Origin: an uncultured Candidatus Altimarinota bacterium
GTDB lineage: Bacteria > Patescibacteriota > Gracilibacteria > BD1-5 > UBA6164
Reading direction: 5' to 3'
Length of the DNA stretch: 15,549 nt
Assembly (NCBI GenBank): GCA_937944175.1
Contig: CALDZW010000016.1
Location: 1 to 15,549, forward strand
Below, in pieces: positions 1 to 9,767 of the stretch. Position 1 is the first letter of the stretch. Every line of letters begins with the position of its first letter. Below the pieces are notes generated by a model. That model was not told where the DNA came from. It ran no database searches and worked only from the letters and a program-made list of their open reading frames with translations. The translations under genes were made by a program, and so were the position numbers.

Positions 1-432
1 AGTTACGTATCATTCTCTCCAATCAGATGTGGTATTTTTCTCAAGCATTGTTCATTTCATAATCATTTTCAATGCTTCAATTTTAGATATACTGTTATTT
101 GGATTGAACATTGTATTATTTGCAAAAAAGCCTTTTTTTAGTCATGCTTCAGCATATTTACATCACCAGTCTCAAGTAATTACATCATCGAAATCTTGAT
201 TACATTGATTTATAAACGATATACCTGACAAATTAATAGTAACCTTTGCCATCTCTCTTCTTGTTATGTTTGAATCTAGTTTATAATCATCTCAATTTTC
301 TTGAACTACAATAATATCTTTATAAGATAAAAAATCTGCCGCAAGCTTTTCATTTTCAGAATATCCATACGTTACTTGATATAGATTTAATAGCACAAGT
401 ACAAAACTTACTAAACATAATACTTTCTTCAT
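1..432 (-). CDS. Secreted protein with SLH-like repeats, N-terminal part (cut by window edge)
   Basis: Reads open from ATG at 432 to the left edge (144 codons) with TGA as glycine; the C-terminus lies outside the window. The first about 23 residues (MKKVLCLVSFVLVLLNLYQV...) form a signal peptide or N-terminal anchor. Two SLH-like repeats follow. The first is about residues 30-70 and ends in the typical ITRREMAK signature. The second is about residues 78-130, with FDDV, an AEAGLKKGFF helix, then FNPNNSISKIEALKMI. SLH repeats anchor proteins to cell-wall polymer or an S-layer, so an envelope role is likely. The ATG was chosen because it directly precedes the signal sequence and a TATAAT box lies 38 bases upstream. 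It is a third SLH-type protein in the window, but with a different N-terminus from the pair at 9837 and 11286. The specific function is unknown. Confidence 0.8.
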
Positions 433-469
433 AAGATGATATATTTATATGTAAACTATTAATAATTGA

Positions 470-497
470 ATTATAATACTAAACTCCATTATCGCAA
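470..497 (-). promoter_or_regulatory. Candidate sigma-70 promoter for the SLH gene at 432
   Basis: On the minus strand TTGCGA (497-492) and a perfect TATAAT (475-470) are separated by 16 bases. The start codon at 432 follows after a leader of about 30 bases. The -35 box overlaps the 12-base tandem repeat at 487-510. This is motif matching only, and AT-rich DNA gives chance matches, but this is one of the better ones in the window. Confidence 0.45.
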
Positions 498-510
498 ACA
501 TTATCGTAAA
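487..510. repeat. Two tandem 12-bp direct repeats, possible operator
   Basis: CATTATCGCAAA (487-498) is followed directly by CATTATCGTAAA (499-510), differing at one base. They fill the gap between the stop codon of the upstream gene (511-513) and the candidate promoter of the SLH gene, and overlap its -35 box. Direct repeats in this position would suit a repressor or activator site; no regulator is identified. Confidence 0.5.
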
Positions 511-3462
511 TTATTCACTTGTGTGAAATATTTCATGTGCAATGGTTCTTCCTCATGCAACATCATATCAAATAGATTCAATTTTTTCAATTTTTTGCTT
601 TAATTTATTATCTCATCAACAACTTCTTGCTAAATTATACAGTGTATCAGATGATAGTAGATTCTCTTTACTAGTTTTTACATTTCAATGAAACAAAAAA
701 AAACCTGTCTGACAGAGCATTCAAAAATTTTCTGGCAAGACTATACTATCATCACTATTGACAATATGTTGAATTTTTTCTTGTTCTTTTTGATCAAATT
801 TTAGATGCTGATAATCAGTGCCTTCACTCATAAAATCTTCTCATAAAATGTATCAATCTTTTTTAAATTTTAGAAATTCTTTGTAATGAAACTGTAATTC
901 TATAGTATTACCATTATTCATTTTAACAGAAAGATTAACATCTCTATATCCACTTGCTTTAGGAGATTTTTCTGTAAAATTTCATGTATACTCACACAGA
1001 GATATTTGAACTACTTCTTCTTGATCTTCTAGAAATTGTATAACTTTAGCAACTCACTCTGATGCCTCCATTGGTGTATCAAATACTACCAAACCACGTG
1101 TAAGGTCTTGAACAAGCCTAAGATCTCACATGTACTTTCACATAATCTTTTTATATATTCTTGAAACCTTTTTATATATTCTTGAAACCTTTTTTTCTCA
1201 TCATACTACTAATTGATTCTGGTTTCATAACATTTCTTCTATTCATACCTTCCAACTTTCCAACACTTTCTGATCTACTTTTGCTTGTTTCATCATTTCT
1301 CAAATACTTGTGTGACAATTCTTTACATATTTTAAAAAATGTTTTAATACTGATATTGCTGGTATATCATGAAGATTAAATCAGATTGTTTTAAGCATAT
1401 TCAAGTATCAAAATCAATCCTCTTGTATAGTATTTCACTTCAATAATGAATCACATATCCTCAATCATTCATTAACATAATCAATAATTTCTTTTTGATC
1501 ACTGCAGTCATTTGATGGGAGATACAAATTTGATTCATGGATAAGTAAATGCTCTGATCATGTTTCATTATGAGTAAAAAAATATGAATCTAGCTTTAGA
1601 GGTTTACTTGTATAGCTTTGATTAAATCTTTCAAACATTTTTTCTGAATTCCAAGATGATGAGTTTGATAACTCTTTATAGGGGAATATTTTTATCTTTT
1701 CAGTCTTATCATTTGTATTTCAAATAACTCACTCTTCTTTCAAGTCAGAAAAAATACTCTGCATCATTCAATGCTTTGGATAATCTTTCTCAAATTTTCG
1801 TTGTCAATTACTTCACTTATATTCCATATTTTTTTCTACAAAATCATGTTTAAGATTGAACCAAAAAAATCATACTAATAAATCTACACTATTTTTGTTG
1901 TTCTGAATAAAATTACTTATTTGGTTAAAAAGATCATCTGTAGTATCAAATCTTGAAAAGATTTCTTTACATTGATCCATTTGATTAACTACAGTTTCTC
2001 TATAATTTTCCCATTTTTCTTCATCTCATTCTCATGCTAATGACGCTTTTTGTTCTACAAAATAAGGCTTAATATATTCATCAATTTTTCTTCAATTTTG
2101 TGTTCATGGATTTTCAATTCAATCAATATATGACAAATATCTCTTAAATAAAGTATACCCTCATCCATCTTCAGATTTCTCAAGAAAATTTTCAAAAAAT
2201 ATTCTTCTTCTATCTCATGGTTTAACACTATACCATTCATCCATTTCAACTGACTCAATGTCTATATGAGAAATATCTGTAAGATAGTTCATATTTGAAT
2301 ATTTTTGAATATCATGTGCTCTATTTTGTACAATTTGATCTAAGAATATTTGTAACCAATTTTCTTGTTTTTCTGAATTTCAAGGTTTATTCAATGATTT
2401 TTTTAAAAACTCATTGAACATGTCAGATTGAATTTTATCACTTTTGAAGTCCTCTATTTTTTTACTAAATAAATCACTCTTGTTCTTATCAAAATAGTCG
2501 ATTATCACACTAAGAGTATTTTCTTTTCATGTAATAAAAATATCCTCATCAAAGAATGCAATCTTATTATCATAGAGAGTCTTAATGTCAGAAAAGAAAT
2601 TCTGAATCAGTATTTGTAAATTAGTCAATCTCTGGATATCTACATCCTCAGAGTAATAACAATGTTCAAATATTTCTGCAATATTTACAAAGCATCGCAT
2701 ATAATGAAGTTTTATCTTTTGGGCAACTATGGCTTTATCAAATTCTCAGTCCTCATTTCGACCATCTGCAACAACATGTTTATACATTTTTAATATTTGT
2801 GGTTGAACTGTTTCTTGTCAATCATACATTTTGCCATATTTTGATTGTAAGAGCAATATGTAATCATTTTTAATATCATCTTTTATGTCTGATAAATTAT
2901 TATTATCATTATTCAAAACACTATCAAATTCAACTGCATCAAGATTATCTCAAAATACATAAAACATATACATTATTTTTTGAGCTACTTCTTGAATAAC
3001 TATAGAAAAGTCTTTGTCTGATATTCTCAAAAAATCTTCTTGACCTCAGTGTAGTGAACAATATAATTCAAGTCACTTTTTAAGACATTTTACAAAACTC
3101 TCTTTATAAAATTCACAATAACTAAGAATCTTTTTGTCAAAGCCCATATAGCTATCTGTTTTTCCCTTCTTATCTCTCATTATTATATCAGGAAACAACT
3201 CAGAATTACCATTCTTTCTTAAACCTTCTGAGATATTTTTAACTATCATAGTATGAAATATATGTAAATCTGTATCTGATATATTCCTCCTTCATTCTGG
3301 ACAATTTAATATATTTATAACAGACTGTGAAACCTTATTCATCTCACTGCATGTTTCATCAGATCAATTATCAGATAAAGACTCAACTAAAATCTCTCTA
3401 TTATCATCTAAATGTATAAGAGAGTTGGATTTTTTTCATGTCAATATCTGTGTTCTATTCAT
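511..3462 (-). CDS. 983-residue protein of unknown function with a C-terminal RelA/SpoT-like domain
   Basis: One uninterrupted frame from ATG 3462 to TAA 511 when TGA is glycine. It has no signal peptide and no clear membrane helix, and is rich in charged residues, so it is probably cytoplasmic. Residues 1 to about 740 are not recognised; they look mostly helical. From about residue 750 to 860 the order of motifs resembles a divergent RelA/SpoT nucleotidyltransferase: a basic KVSRIYKK stretch, then QDLTRGLVVFDTPMEA (compare HDLVAVRIIV in the RelA-like gene at 5585-7879), then SPKASGYRDVNLSV (compare APKPNGYQSIHTTV), then NTIELQFH (compare FEVQIQT). The acidic and glycine-tyrosine positions are kept. 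Such folds occur in (p)ppGpp synthetases and in nucleotide-modifying toxins. The last residues contain HEIFH (976-980), which matches HExxH but sits too near the C-terminus to form an ordinary zincin. An in-frame 7-residue duplication (KVSRIYK twice) lies at about residues 757-770. No Shine-Dalgarno is seen before the ATG. Frame is certain; function is inferred weakly. Confidence 0.72.
1147..1194. repeat. In-frame 21-bp tandem duplication inside the 983-residue gene
   Basis: A 21-base period holds without mismatch from 1147 to 1194 (about 2.3 units). It encodes KVSRIYK twice in a row on the minus strand, at the start of the RelA/SpoT-like region. Because 21 is divisible by 3 the frame is kept. 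A recent slippage or duplication event is the simplest explanation. Confidence 0.85.
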
Positions 3463-3493
3463 AGATATATGATATCAAATTATTCTAAAAAAT

Positions 3494-3519
3494 AAAAAAG
3501 ATGCTCTAGCATCTTTTTT
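3494..3519 (-). terminator. Rho-independent terminator after htpX
   Basis: AAAAAAGATGC and GCATCTTTTTT are perfect inverted arms around TCTA, so the minus-strand RNA forms a GATGC hairpin followed by a U run. It begins about 24 bases after the htpX stop. The symmetric A/T flanks could let it act in both directions. It separates htpX from the 983-residue gene, which therefore needs its own promoter or readthrough. Confidence 0.75.
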
Positions 3520-3542
3520 ATCAAATCCTATTACTCAGCTAT

Positions 3543-4442
3543 TTATAATTTCAAATCATGAAGAGCATTAATTCTATCTTGTAAATCAGGATGTGAAGAA
3601 AATAGCTGCTTAAATCCACTTGTTTTTTTTGTAGAAATTTGCATTGATGCTAATTTTGGGTCTGCCTTTCACATTTTATCTTGCATATCTTGAAGAGCTT
3701 GAAGTCAAGCTATCATCTTTTCTTTTCAAACAAATTCTGCACTTCAAGCATCTGCTCTAAATTCTCTATACCTTGAAAACTTCATTGTGAGAAGTGATGC
3801 GAATATTCAAAAAACTATTTGAAGTCAAAAGCTTACTGCAATATATCACAGTGATCAAAATTTACCATCAGTTACATTATCAAAGATATTTGCCAATATT
3901 CTTGCTGCAAAAACAACAAAAGTATTCACTACTCATTGCATTAACGTCATTGTAACCATGTCTCCATTGAGTATATGTGCCATTTCATGAGCAATGACTC
4001 ATTCAACAGCATCATCAGACATCTCATTTAATAGTCAACTAGAAACTCATACAAGTGAATTATTCTTTGAATACCCTGTTGCAAATGCATTAGGTTCATC
4101 ATCTTGATATATTCATACTTCTGGCATTTTAATATGATTTCTATCTGATAATTCTTCAACAACTCTCCAAACAAGTTGTTCCTTATTTGATAAAGAAGAA
4201 ACTTCTTCAGCATTTATAGGAGTAATTCAGTATGATTTTTTCGCCATCCATTTTGATATGAACAAACTAATAAATGCACCCGAAAATCAAACAATTGCAG
4301 AATATATAAATATTGATGTATAATTTTGTCAATATCAACTAATTTGTATTCCAAATACTGCCTCTAATAGCCAAATAAATATACTAATTACAGCTAGTAC
4401 TGCTATATTTGTTAGCAGAAACAATCCAATTCTTTTAAACAT
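3543..4442 (-). CDS. htpX: HtpX, membrane zinc metalloprotease (peptidase family M48)
   Basis: 299 residues, usual length for HtpX. HtpX is an inner-membrane protease that clears misfolded membrane proteins, often with FtsH. Two N-terminal membrane helices (about residues 5-28 and 40-62) come before the catalytic part. The family marker NAFATGYSKNNSLV is present, followed by the zinc site HEMAH (residues 152-156, inside VIAHEMAHILNGDM) and the third ligand region SRYREFRADASSAEF. Two further hydrophobic stretches lie between the zinc site and EFRAD, as in the family. The C-terminus SSHPDLQDRINALHDL matches the conserved SxHP..RI end. Several conserved glycines are TGA, for example in VEGVIAHE. 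The gene lies between two terminators, so it is probably a single-gene transcript. ATG 4442 starts directly before the first helix; no strong Shine-Dalgarno is visible. Confidence 0.97.
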
Positions 4443-4497
4443 ATTTAAAAATTTTTATTTATTAATGACACTTCCTTTTTTCTAAGAAAGTGAGTAT

Positions 4498-4503
4498 ATT
4501 ATA
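4498..4503 (-). promoter_or_regulatory. Candidate -10 box for htpX
   Basis: A perfect TATAAT on the minus strand lies 55 bases before the htpX ATG and just downstream of the terminator of the preceding gene. A TTGCTT 15 bases upstream of it is a weak, close -35. Position is sensible; the match is modest. Confidence 0.35.
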
Positions 4504-4512
4504 AATAAATTG

Positions 4513-4540
4513 AAAAAAAAGCAAGATTTCACAAACTTGC
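4513..4540 (-). terminator. Rho-independent terminator after the EamA-type transporter gene
   Basis: On the minus strand GCAAG..CTTGC arms (one mismatch, then two more A-T pairs inside, 4-base loop) are followed by eight T residues. It lies about 80 bases after the transporter stop and closes the RelA-homologue/transporter operon. Confidence 0.75.
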
Positions 4541-4619
4541 ATTATCATTAATAGTGATTTTTCAATTAAAAATATACTATTTTACTAAACAAATACCCAT
4601 ATATAATTAGTTTAAAAAA

Positions 4620-5573
4620 CTATTTTTTTGAATTTAAATATTCGATATATATTCACGAACCAACTATAAGTAATGCTCATAGTATCATATTCATAGTCAT
4701 CAGCGATGAATCTTTAAACATCATATACTCAAATATAAGTGTTGTAACTCATATAATATTTAAAAAGACTGAGATAGTCATATGGTTCAAATACCTTGGC
4801 ACATAAAATAAAAAAACAAATGCTAATCATACACAGCCAATTCATAAATAAAGTATTAATAATATTTGCTCATTATTATATGTTAAGAAATCAAAAAAAT
4901 CTCACATGATAAATGGGAATGAAAGCACAGCTGCAGACATAAGAATAATTGAAGTAAGTAATACACCACTAATATCATTATATTTCTTTCTAAGCACATA
5001 ATTAAACATAACATATAGCGCTAATCATATCATAGACAAAAAAGCCATAAAATCACCAAATAATTTCATTTTTGTGTTTGGAATTTCAGCACTTTGATTC
5101 ATAACAAGCAATCATACTCATATTGATGCTATAATAAGAAGTGTGAAAACTTTTCTTAAGTTTTTTCTATTTGTTGGTAAATATTCTTTGTACCAGAAAA
5201 GTGACAAAAAGAAAACTAACATTGGGAAAAGACTCTCAATTAAAATAGTGTTTGATGCAAACGTATATTTTAATCAAAAATTAAATGTTATCAGATTCAA
5301 AAAAAATGCTCACATGAGTATCCATACTACTTTATCATGAAAAACTTTTTTTAGATTTAAAAAATCAACCTTAATATTATTCTTTTTGATATTCAAAAAT
5401 AAATATACAATAAATATAAAGATAGCTCATAATATAGACCTATAAAATGTTAATAACATAGGAGAAATATCATATGTAGACATTAGGTATCTCATACTTA
5501 CAGCATGAGTACTCCAAAAAATTATTGGGACTAGAATAATTAACAGACCTATAAATTTTTTATTTTTTAGCAT
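4620..5573 (-). CDS. EamA/DMT-type (drug/metabolite) permease
   Basis: 317 residues with about ten hydrophobic helices arranged as two sets of five, the size and layout of EamA/DMT-superfamily permeases that export or import small metabolites. The first helix carries LIILVPIIFWSTHAVSMRYL, matching the family's N-terminal FWg....k pattern, and the middle has the typical FFLNLITFNFGLKYTFASN segment, where helix 3-4 of EamA repeats carry an ALKYT-like motif. The second half ends with GALLIVGSGIYIEYL, the usual last helix. Substrate cannot be read from sequence. The ATG is 11 bases after the stop of the RelA homologue with a weak AAAAG site, so the two are almost certainly co-transcribed. Glycines of the helices are largely TGA. 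Family assignment is firm; the role with the RelA homologue is unknown. Confidence 0.85.
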
Positions 5574-5584
5574 ATCTTTTAATT

Positions 5585-7879
5585 TTAAGAATTATCATTA
5601 TCAAATCATTTACTGTCTAAATATTCAAACATGGTCAGTCAATATAAAAACAAGGTTAAACTTATGAATAATATCGTATTTGAAGTTTCATATATATACA
5701 AAGACTCCCATATTACAGTTAGTAATATGACTGTATTCAGACCAACCATACCAAGCCAAAATATATCCCTTTTTAATAATCCTGGAAGGGTTACTCTAGC
5801 AATATACTTAAAGAAGTATAATATTGATACAAAAAAAGCAATATTTATATAAAATATCAATGAATACAATCATTCATTAATTGCATACTGCTTATCAACA
5901 AAAAATACAATTCCTGGAGATAAAATAATAAAAAGTGAGACAAAACTTAGTAATCATAAAAAAGTCCAGACCCTTCATATAAATATCCTTTTAACATTAA
6001 AAACATTTGGAAGCCTTGAAACTTCAGCAATGAGTTCATACAATGATGGCAAGTCTTTAATATATAAATCCACATATGTCTTAAGTCCTGTATAGCTATT
6101 TTTAATTACATGAATATCAAGATTATGAAACAGGTCAAATAGCTGTTGAATATTCTTATAATCTTTATTTTTAAAAATAATTTTTAGTGAAATCCTTCTC
6201 TGATACTTTTTATCATCATCTTCATAGTGATATAAAATATTTAATATTTTATCAATATCTACATTTCAATTTCACACCTCTAAATATAACTTTTTTGAAT
6301 TAGAAAATCATAATTTTTTTTCAATTCCCTTTCTCATAAATTTTGGAAGTGAGTCAAATGGTTTGTATCATAAAATTGCTAATTTCTCATTAATAAGAAT
6401 TTTTCAAAATGATACTCTTTTTTCTTCAGATTGGTCCTTTAGTGTAGATTTTATGTATTTTTTTGCTGAATGTGTGGTAAGATATGAGAAGTAATGAATG
6501 GGATAGTCAATATTTTTCTCTGAGAGTAATAAATTTACATTATCTCAGTCTTGAAGTGTAAATGACAAGTTATCAATAAACTCGTCATTTACATAAGCAC
6601 TGGTCACTTTTGGACCAATTCTTGTGTGAAGCTTAAATGCAAAATCAATAATTGTTGATCTTTTAGGGAGTTCAAGTTCTTTTCCCTTTGGAGTAGTACA
6701 AGTAATATTATCTTTTATAATACCTGGTGACAAAGATTCAATGATTTGCTCTCAATTAAATCACTGTTTTTGCTTTGCTAATATATTTTTCATCCATCTT
6801 GGAAATGATTTATGTTCACTTGGTAATCACTTATATGAATTATGTGAGGCTAACCCATACATATTAAAAGTATACATCTGTTTTGTTTGGATTTGAACCT
6901 CAAAAACAAATCCACTATTATCCTCAACAGTTGTATGTATTGATTGATATCAATTTGGTTTTGGCGCAGATATATAATCTTTTGTTCTTCACTCTCTAGA
7001 TTTATAATCAGAATGTATTATTCAAAGTAAAACATAAGCATCTCTTTTTTTAGGCACTATTATTCTTACTGCAACAAGATCATGTACTCAAGACAGAGGA
7101 ATGTGTTTTCTTTTTATCTTTCTATTTATTGAGTAAATAGTTTTTATCCTAGATTCTATTTCTCCTTCAATATTATTTGAGACTAATAGTCCATTAATAT
7201 TTTTTGATATTCATGCCATTTTTAAATTAAGAAAGTCCTTCTTTTTAGAAACAAGTTCATCAATCCTATTGAACTCAGTTGGGTCAATATACTTATAACA
7301 TAAGTCTTCTACATTTCATATATATTTTCATATTCACAGAATTTTTATCAATGGCACATAAATATTCAACGTCTCATTTGCTTTAATTATTCTTTCATCT
7401 TTGTCTATATTTTTTACCATCTCAAGCGTGGTAATACGCTCACATATTTTTATTAAAAAGACTCTGATATCTTTTCATGCCAATTTAAAAAATTTTTTTA
7501 GAAAAACCAAATCAAATAAGTTTGCATGATTATTTTTGTTTCCGTAATTTGAAATTTCTTGAACTCATCTTATTAACATTACAACTTCTTTTCAAAATTT
7601 CTTTTCAATACTTACAAGTGATTTTTCGTTATGATTTATTTTTAAAAAAAGACTTGCTATGATTGAATTAAGATCAGCAGATAGTTCGGCTAATTTATTA
7701 GAAGTTTCTAATAAATGTTCTATTGCATCTATTCAAGTAATACTTTTTTCTCATGAATGATATTTGTAAGCATGTAAAAATGCCTTATATAAAAGCTTTG
7801 AATCATAATTTTTTAAATACTGACTAACCTTTTTATCAAGTGAGCCAAACAATTCTTTAATGTCTTTTTTAATATACAA
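5585..7879 (-). CDS. relA: RelA/SpoT homologue: (p)ppGpp synthetase with degenerate hydrolase and four C-terminal membrane helices
   Basis: 764 residues from a TTG at 7879; an in-frame TAA lies 9 codons upstream and no in-frame ATG occurs near the N-terminus, so the exact start is uncertain. Domains in order: HD-type hydrolase fold, about 1-165, keeping IEKKFGKEVVMLIRGV and KDIRVFLIKI but with the metal-binding HD of ALLHDVVEDT replaced (SLFLKINHNE) and the usual ADRLHN read as CERITT, so the hydrolase is probably dead; synthetase, about 200-370, with RIKTIYSINRK (244), DLVAVR (267), RTKDYISAPKPNGYQSIHT (298) and the catalytic-type E of FEVQIQT (327), so ATP-to-GTP pyrophosphate transfer is expected; TGS domain about 389-450; ACT-like domain about 555-625; then four hydrophobic helices, about 630-755. 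RTKD is the RXKD motif of bifunctional enzymes, not the EXDD of RelA. A membrane tail is not usual for this family. It shares an operon with the EamA-type permease. Confidence 0.93.
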
Positions 7880-7957
7880 TGTTACAATAGAAACTTACCA
7901 AATACTATATGATTATTATACATTAGCTCTTTTTATTTAAAAATCAACTAAGTTTTT

Positions 7958-7987
7958 GTATAAAATACACAATTCTATTTAAGTCAA
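7958..7987 (-). promoter_or_regulatory. Candidate promoter of the RelA-homologue operon
   Basis: On the minus strand TTGACT (7987-7982) and TTATAC (7963-7958) are 18 bases apart, or TTTATA at 17. This would start transcription near 7950, leaving a leader of about 70 bases before the TTG at 7879. It lies in the 146-base gap after the exonuclease gene and would give the RelA homologue its own control. The leader contains a 13-codon frame starting ATG 7923, out of frame with the gene. Confidence 0.5.
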
Positions 7988-8025
7988 TATCTAATAAGAA
8001 GTACGGATAAAGTTATTAATATTTT

Positions 8026-9354
8026 TTAAATTACCAAAGAAGTTTGTTCTCATGTATTTTCATTTTTTATTTTTTTTTCAATAACTGTACTAATGCATTT
8101 TTTAAATAAAAATGAATTTATTATTTGTAAATCATATTTAATATTGTGTCATATTAATAGAGTATCACTTTCTAAAATACTACTCAAAAAAATAAATAGA
8201 TCCTTATCTTCTATTTGTAATCAATCATGCATCCTATTTATATAATATAAGTCATCTGTTCATAGACATATACTTATTCAAGTTATAAGTGCCTGAGAAA
8301 CATCTAAACTTGTAGTTTCAGTATCTATAACAATTTCTGTAAAATCATGTAATATAGTCTGTAATAAAACCTCTAACTGCTTTTTATTTGAAATAATTGT
8401 CACTTTTTTATCTACATCAGACCATCTTTCCTTTTTAGAAATTTCATTTTTTCAAAGTAGGCTGTTAAATCCATATTTTTTGAATGAATCAATCACTATC
8501 TCATTCAAAATATTTTTATCATGAAAAGTAAAGTTTTCTATATCAAAGTTATCTATATTGACATTGAGCTCAATTGTTGCTAATCTCTTTGATAAATGGG
8601 CATTTTTTTTTGAAGAGACTAGTTTCTCATACGTCTTTCCTTTAAAATATGAAAATACTTTTGGATATTTTTCTAAAATATTAATTTCATTATTTTCACG
8701 TAAATCAACTGTATCATAAATTTCTTTTATTCATCATATTTCTTTAATAAGGTCAATTGCTTTTTTAGGACCAAATCAATCTATTCATGGAATATTGTCT
8801 GCCTTATCTCAAACTATTGCTAAATAGTCAATAATATACTCTGGTTTTACTCAAAACTTCTCTTCTGTTTCTGTTATACCAAATCTCTTTTTTTTCATAG
8901 TGTCATATATTGATACATTTGATGATACAAGTGAATACAAATCTTTATCTCCAGTTAATATATCTATATCATATTGATCATTTCACGAAAACATATGGGC
9001 AATTGTTCAAATGACATCATCAGCTTCATATCATGGAATTGATATTATGTCTATTCACATAGAGTGTATTAGCTCATGAATTCATGTAATCTGAGATCTT
9101 AAATTATCTGGCATTCTTTCTCTTGTAGCTTTATACTCTGTGTACAAATCATTTCTAAAATTCTTTCAAGGTGCATCTGTAATAAATACTACATAATCAG
9201 GTGATTCCTGCACCAATTGTTTTACAAAAAACTTTGCCATTCAAAATACAGCATTAACTACTTCTCATTGTGGAGACATAAACTCTGGCAAGCCAAAAAA
9301 CATCCTATATATAAAGCTATTTCAATCTATTAAATATATTTTTTTTCAAGACAT
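8026..9354 (-). CDS. polA: PolA-type 5'-3' exonuclease with a cut-short 3'-5' exonuclease domain and no polymerase domain
   Basis: 442 residues, against about 850-930 for full DNA polymerase I. Residues 1 to about 290 are the flap/5'-3' exonuclease: IYLIDGNSFIYRMF at the start, KATRERMPDNLRSQ, PGYEADDVIGTIA, the metal-site DIDILTGDKDLYSLV, and the helix-hairpin-helix GDKADNIPGIDGFGPKKA (about 178-195). It removes RNA primers and 5' flaps during lagging-strand synthesis and repair. From about residue 315 a DnaQ-like domain begins: motif I IVIDTETTSLD (about 343) and motif II IGHNIKYDLQII (about 401). The frame then stops at TAA 8026 before motif III (YxxxD), and all frames downstream are full of stops, so no polymerase part follows. 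The ATG at 9354 has a GAAAGAG site 4 bases upstream, the best ribosome-binding site in the window. The polymerase may be encoded elsewhere or be absent. Confidence 0.93.
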
Positions 9355-9715
9355 AGAACTCTTTCATTAATAAATACATCATAAACTCATACTATCTAAT
9401 AATTTAAAATTGCTATTTTTTTTAATAATTCTCTATATAAACTACACAAAAATACAAAAATTTTTAACGTGTAATCTTGTTTACTATAAGAGTAAATAAT
9501 TGATTTTTTAACGGTTCAATCTACATTTCTCTTCTTGTGCAGAATTCATTCACATAAAACTCACAAATTAGTATTTGATTTTTATATTTTTCTAAATATA
9601 TTTTGAGCAATGGATTTTTCCATTAAGTTCTTTAACATAAAAGTATTATAGTAATAACTAACCAATAATATCATTAATTTATTTTATTGATATAAACAAG
9701 TTTAGATTCATTTAA

Positions 9716-9744
9716 TGATTATCTTAAGTGAATATTTCTATAAT
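9716..9744 (+). promoter_or_regulatory. Candidate promoter of the first SLH-paralogue gene
   Basis: A perfect TATAAT (9739-9744) with TGATTA 17 bases upstream (9716-9721). The -35 is weak. Transcription would start near 9751, giving a leader of about 87 bases that contains both inverted repeats at 9768-9813. Confidence 0.4.
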
Positions 9745-9767
9745 ATATACATGAAAAAGAATAACTT

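Noticed and set aside
1161..1379. 72-residue plus-strand hydrophobic frame
   Set aside because: Antisense to the 983-residue gene, which is open in one frame for 2952 bases. Hydrophobicity comes from T-rich antisense of A-rich codons.
5631..5852. 73-residue plus-strand open frame
   Set aside because: It lies antisense to the membrane tail of the RelA homologue, whose frame is continuous with conserved domains upstream. It is a shadow of helix-rich codons.
7881..7923. ATG at 7923 as the start of the RelA homologue
   Set aside because: It is out of frame and runs into TAA after 13 codons; joining it would need a frameshift for which there is no sign. TTG 7879 is kept as the provisional start.
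9510..9550. GGTTCAATC resembling a tRNA T-arm
   Set aside because: The flanking five bases cannot pair into a T-stem, and no acceptor, D-arm or anticodon stem is found around it.
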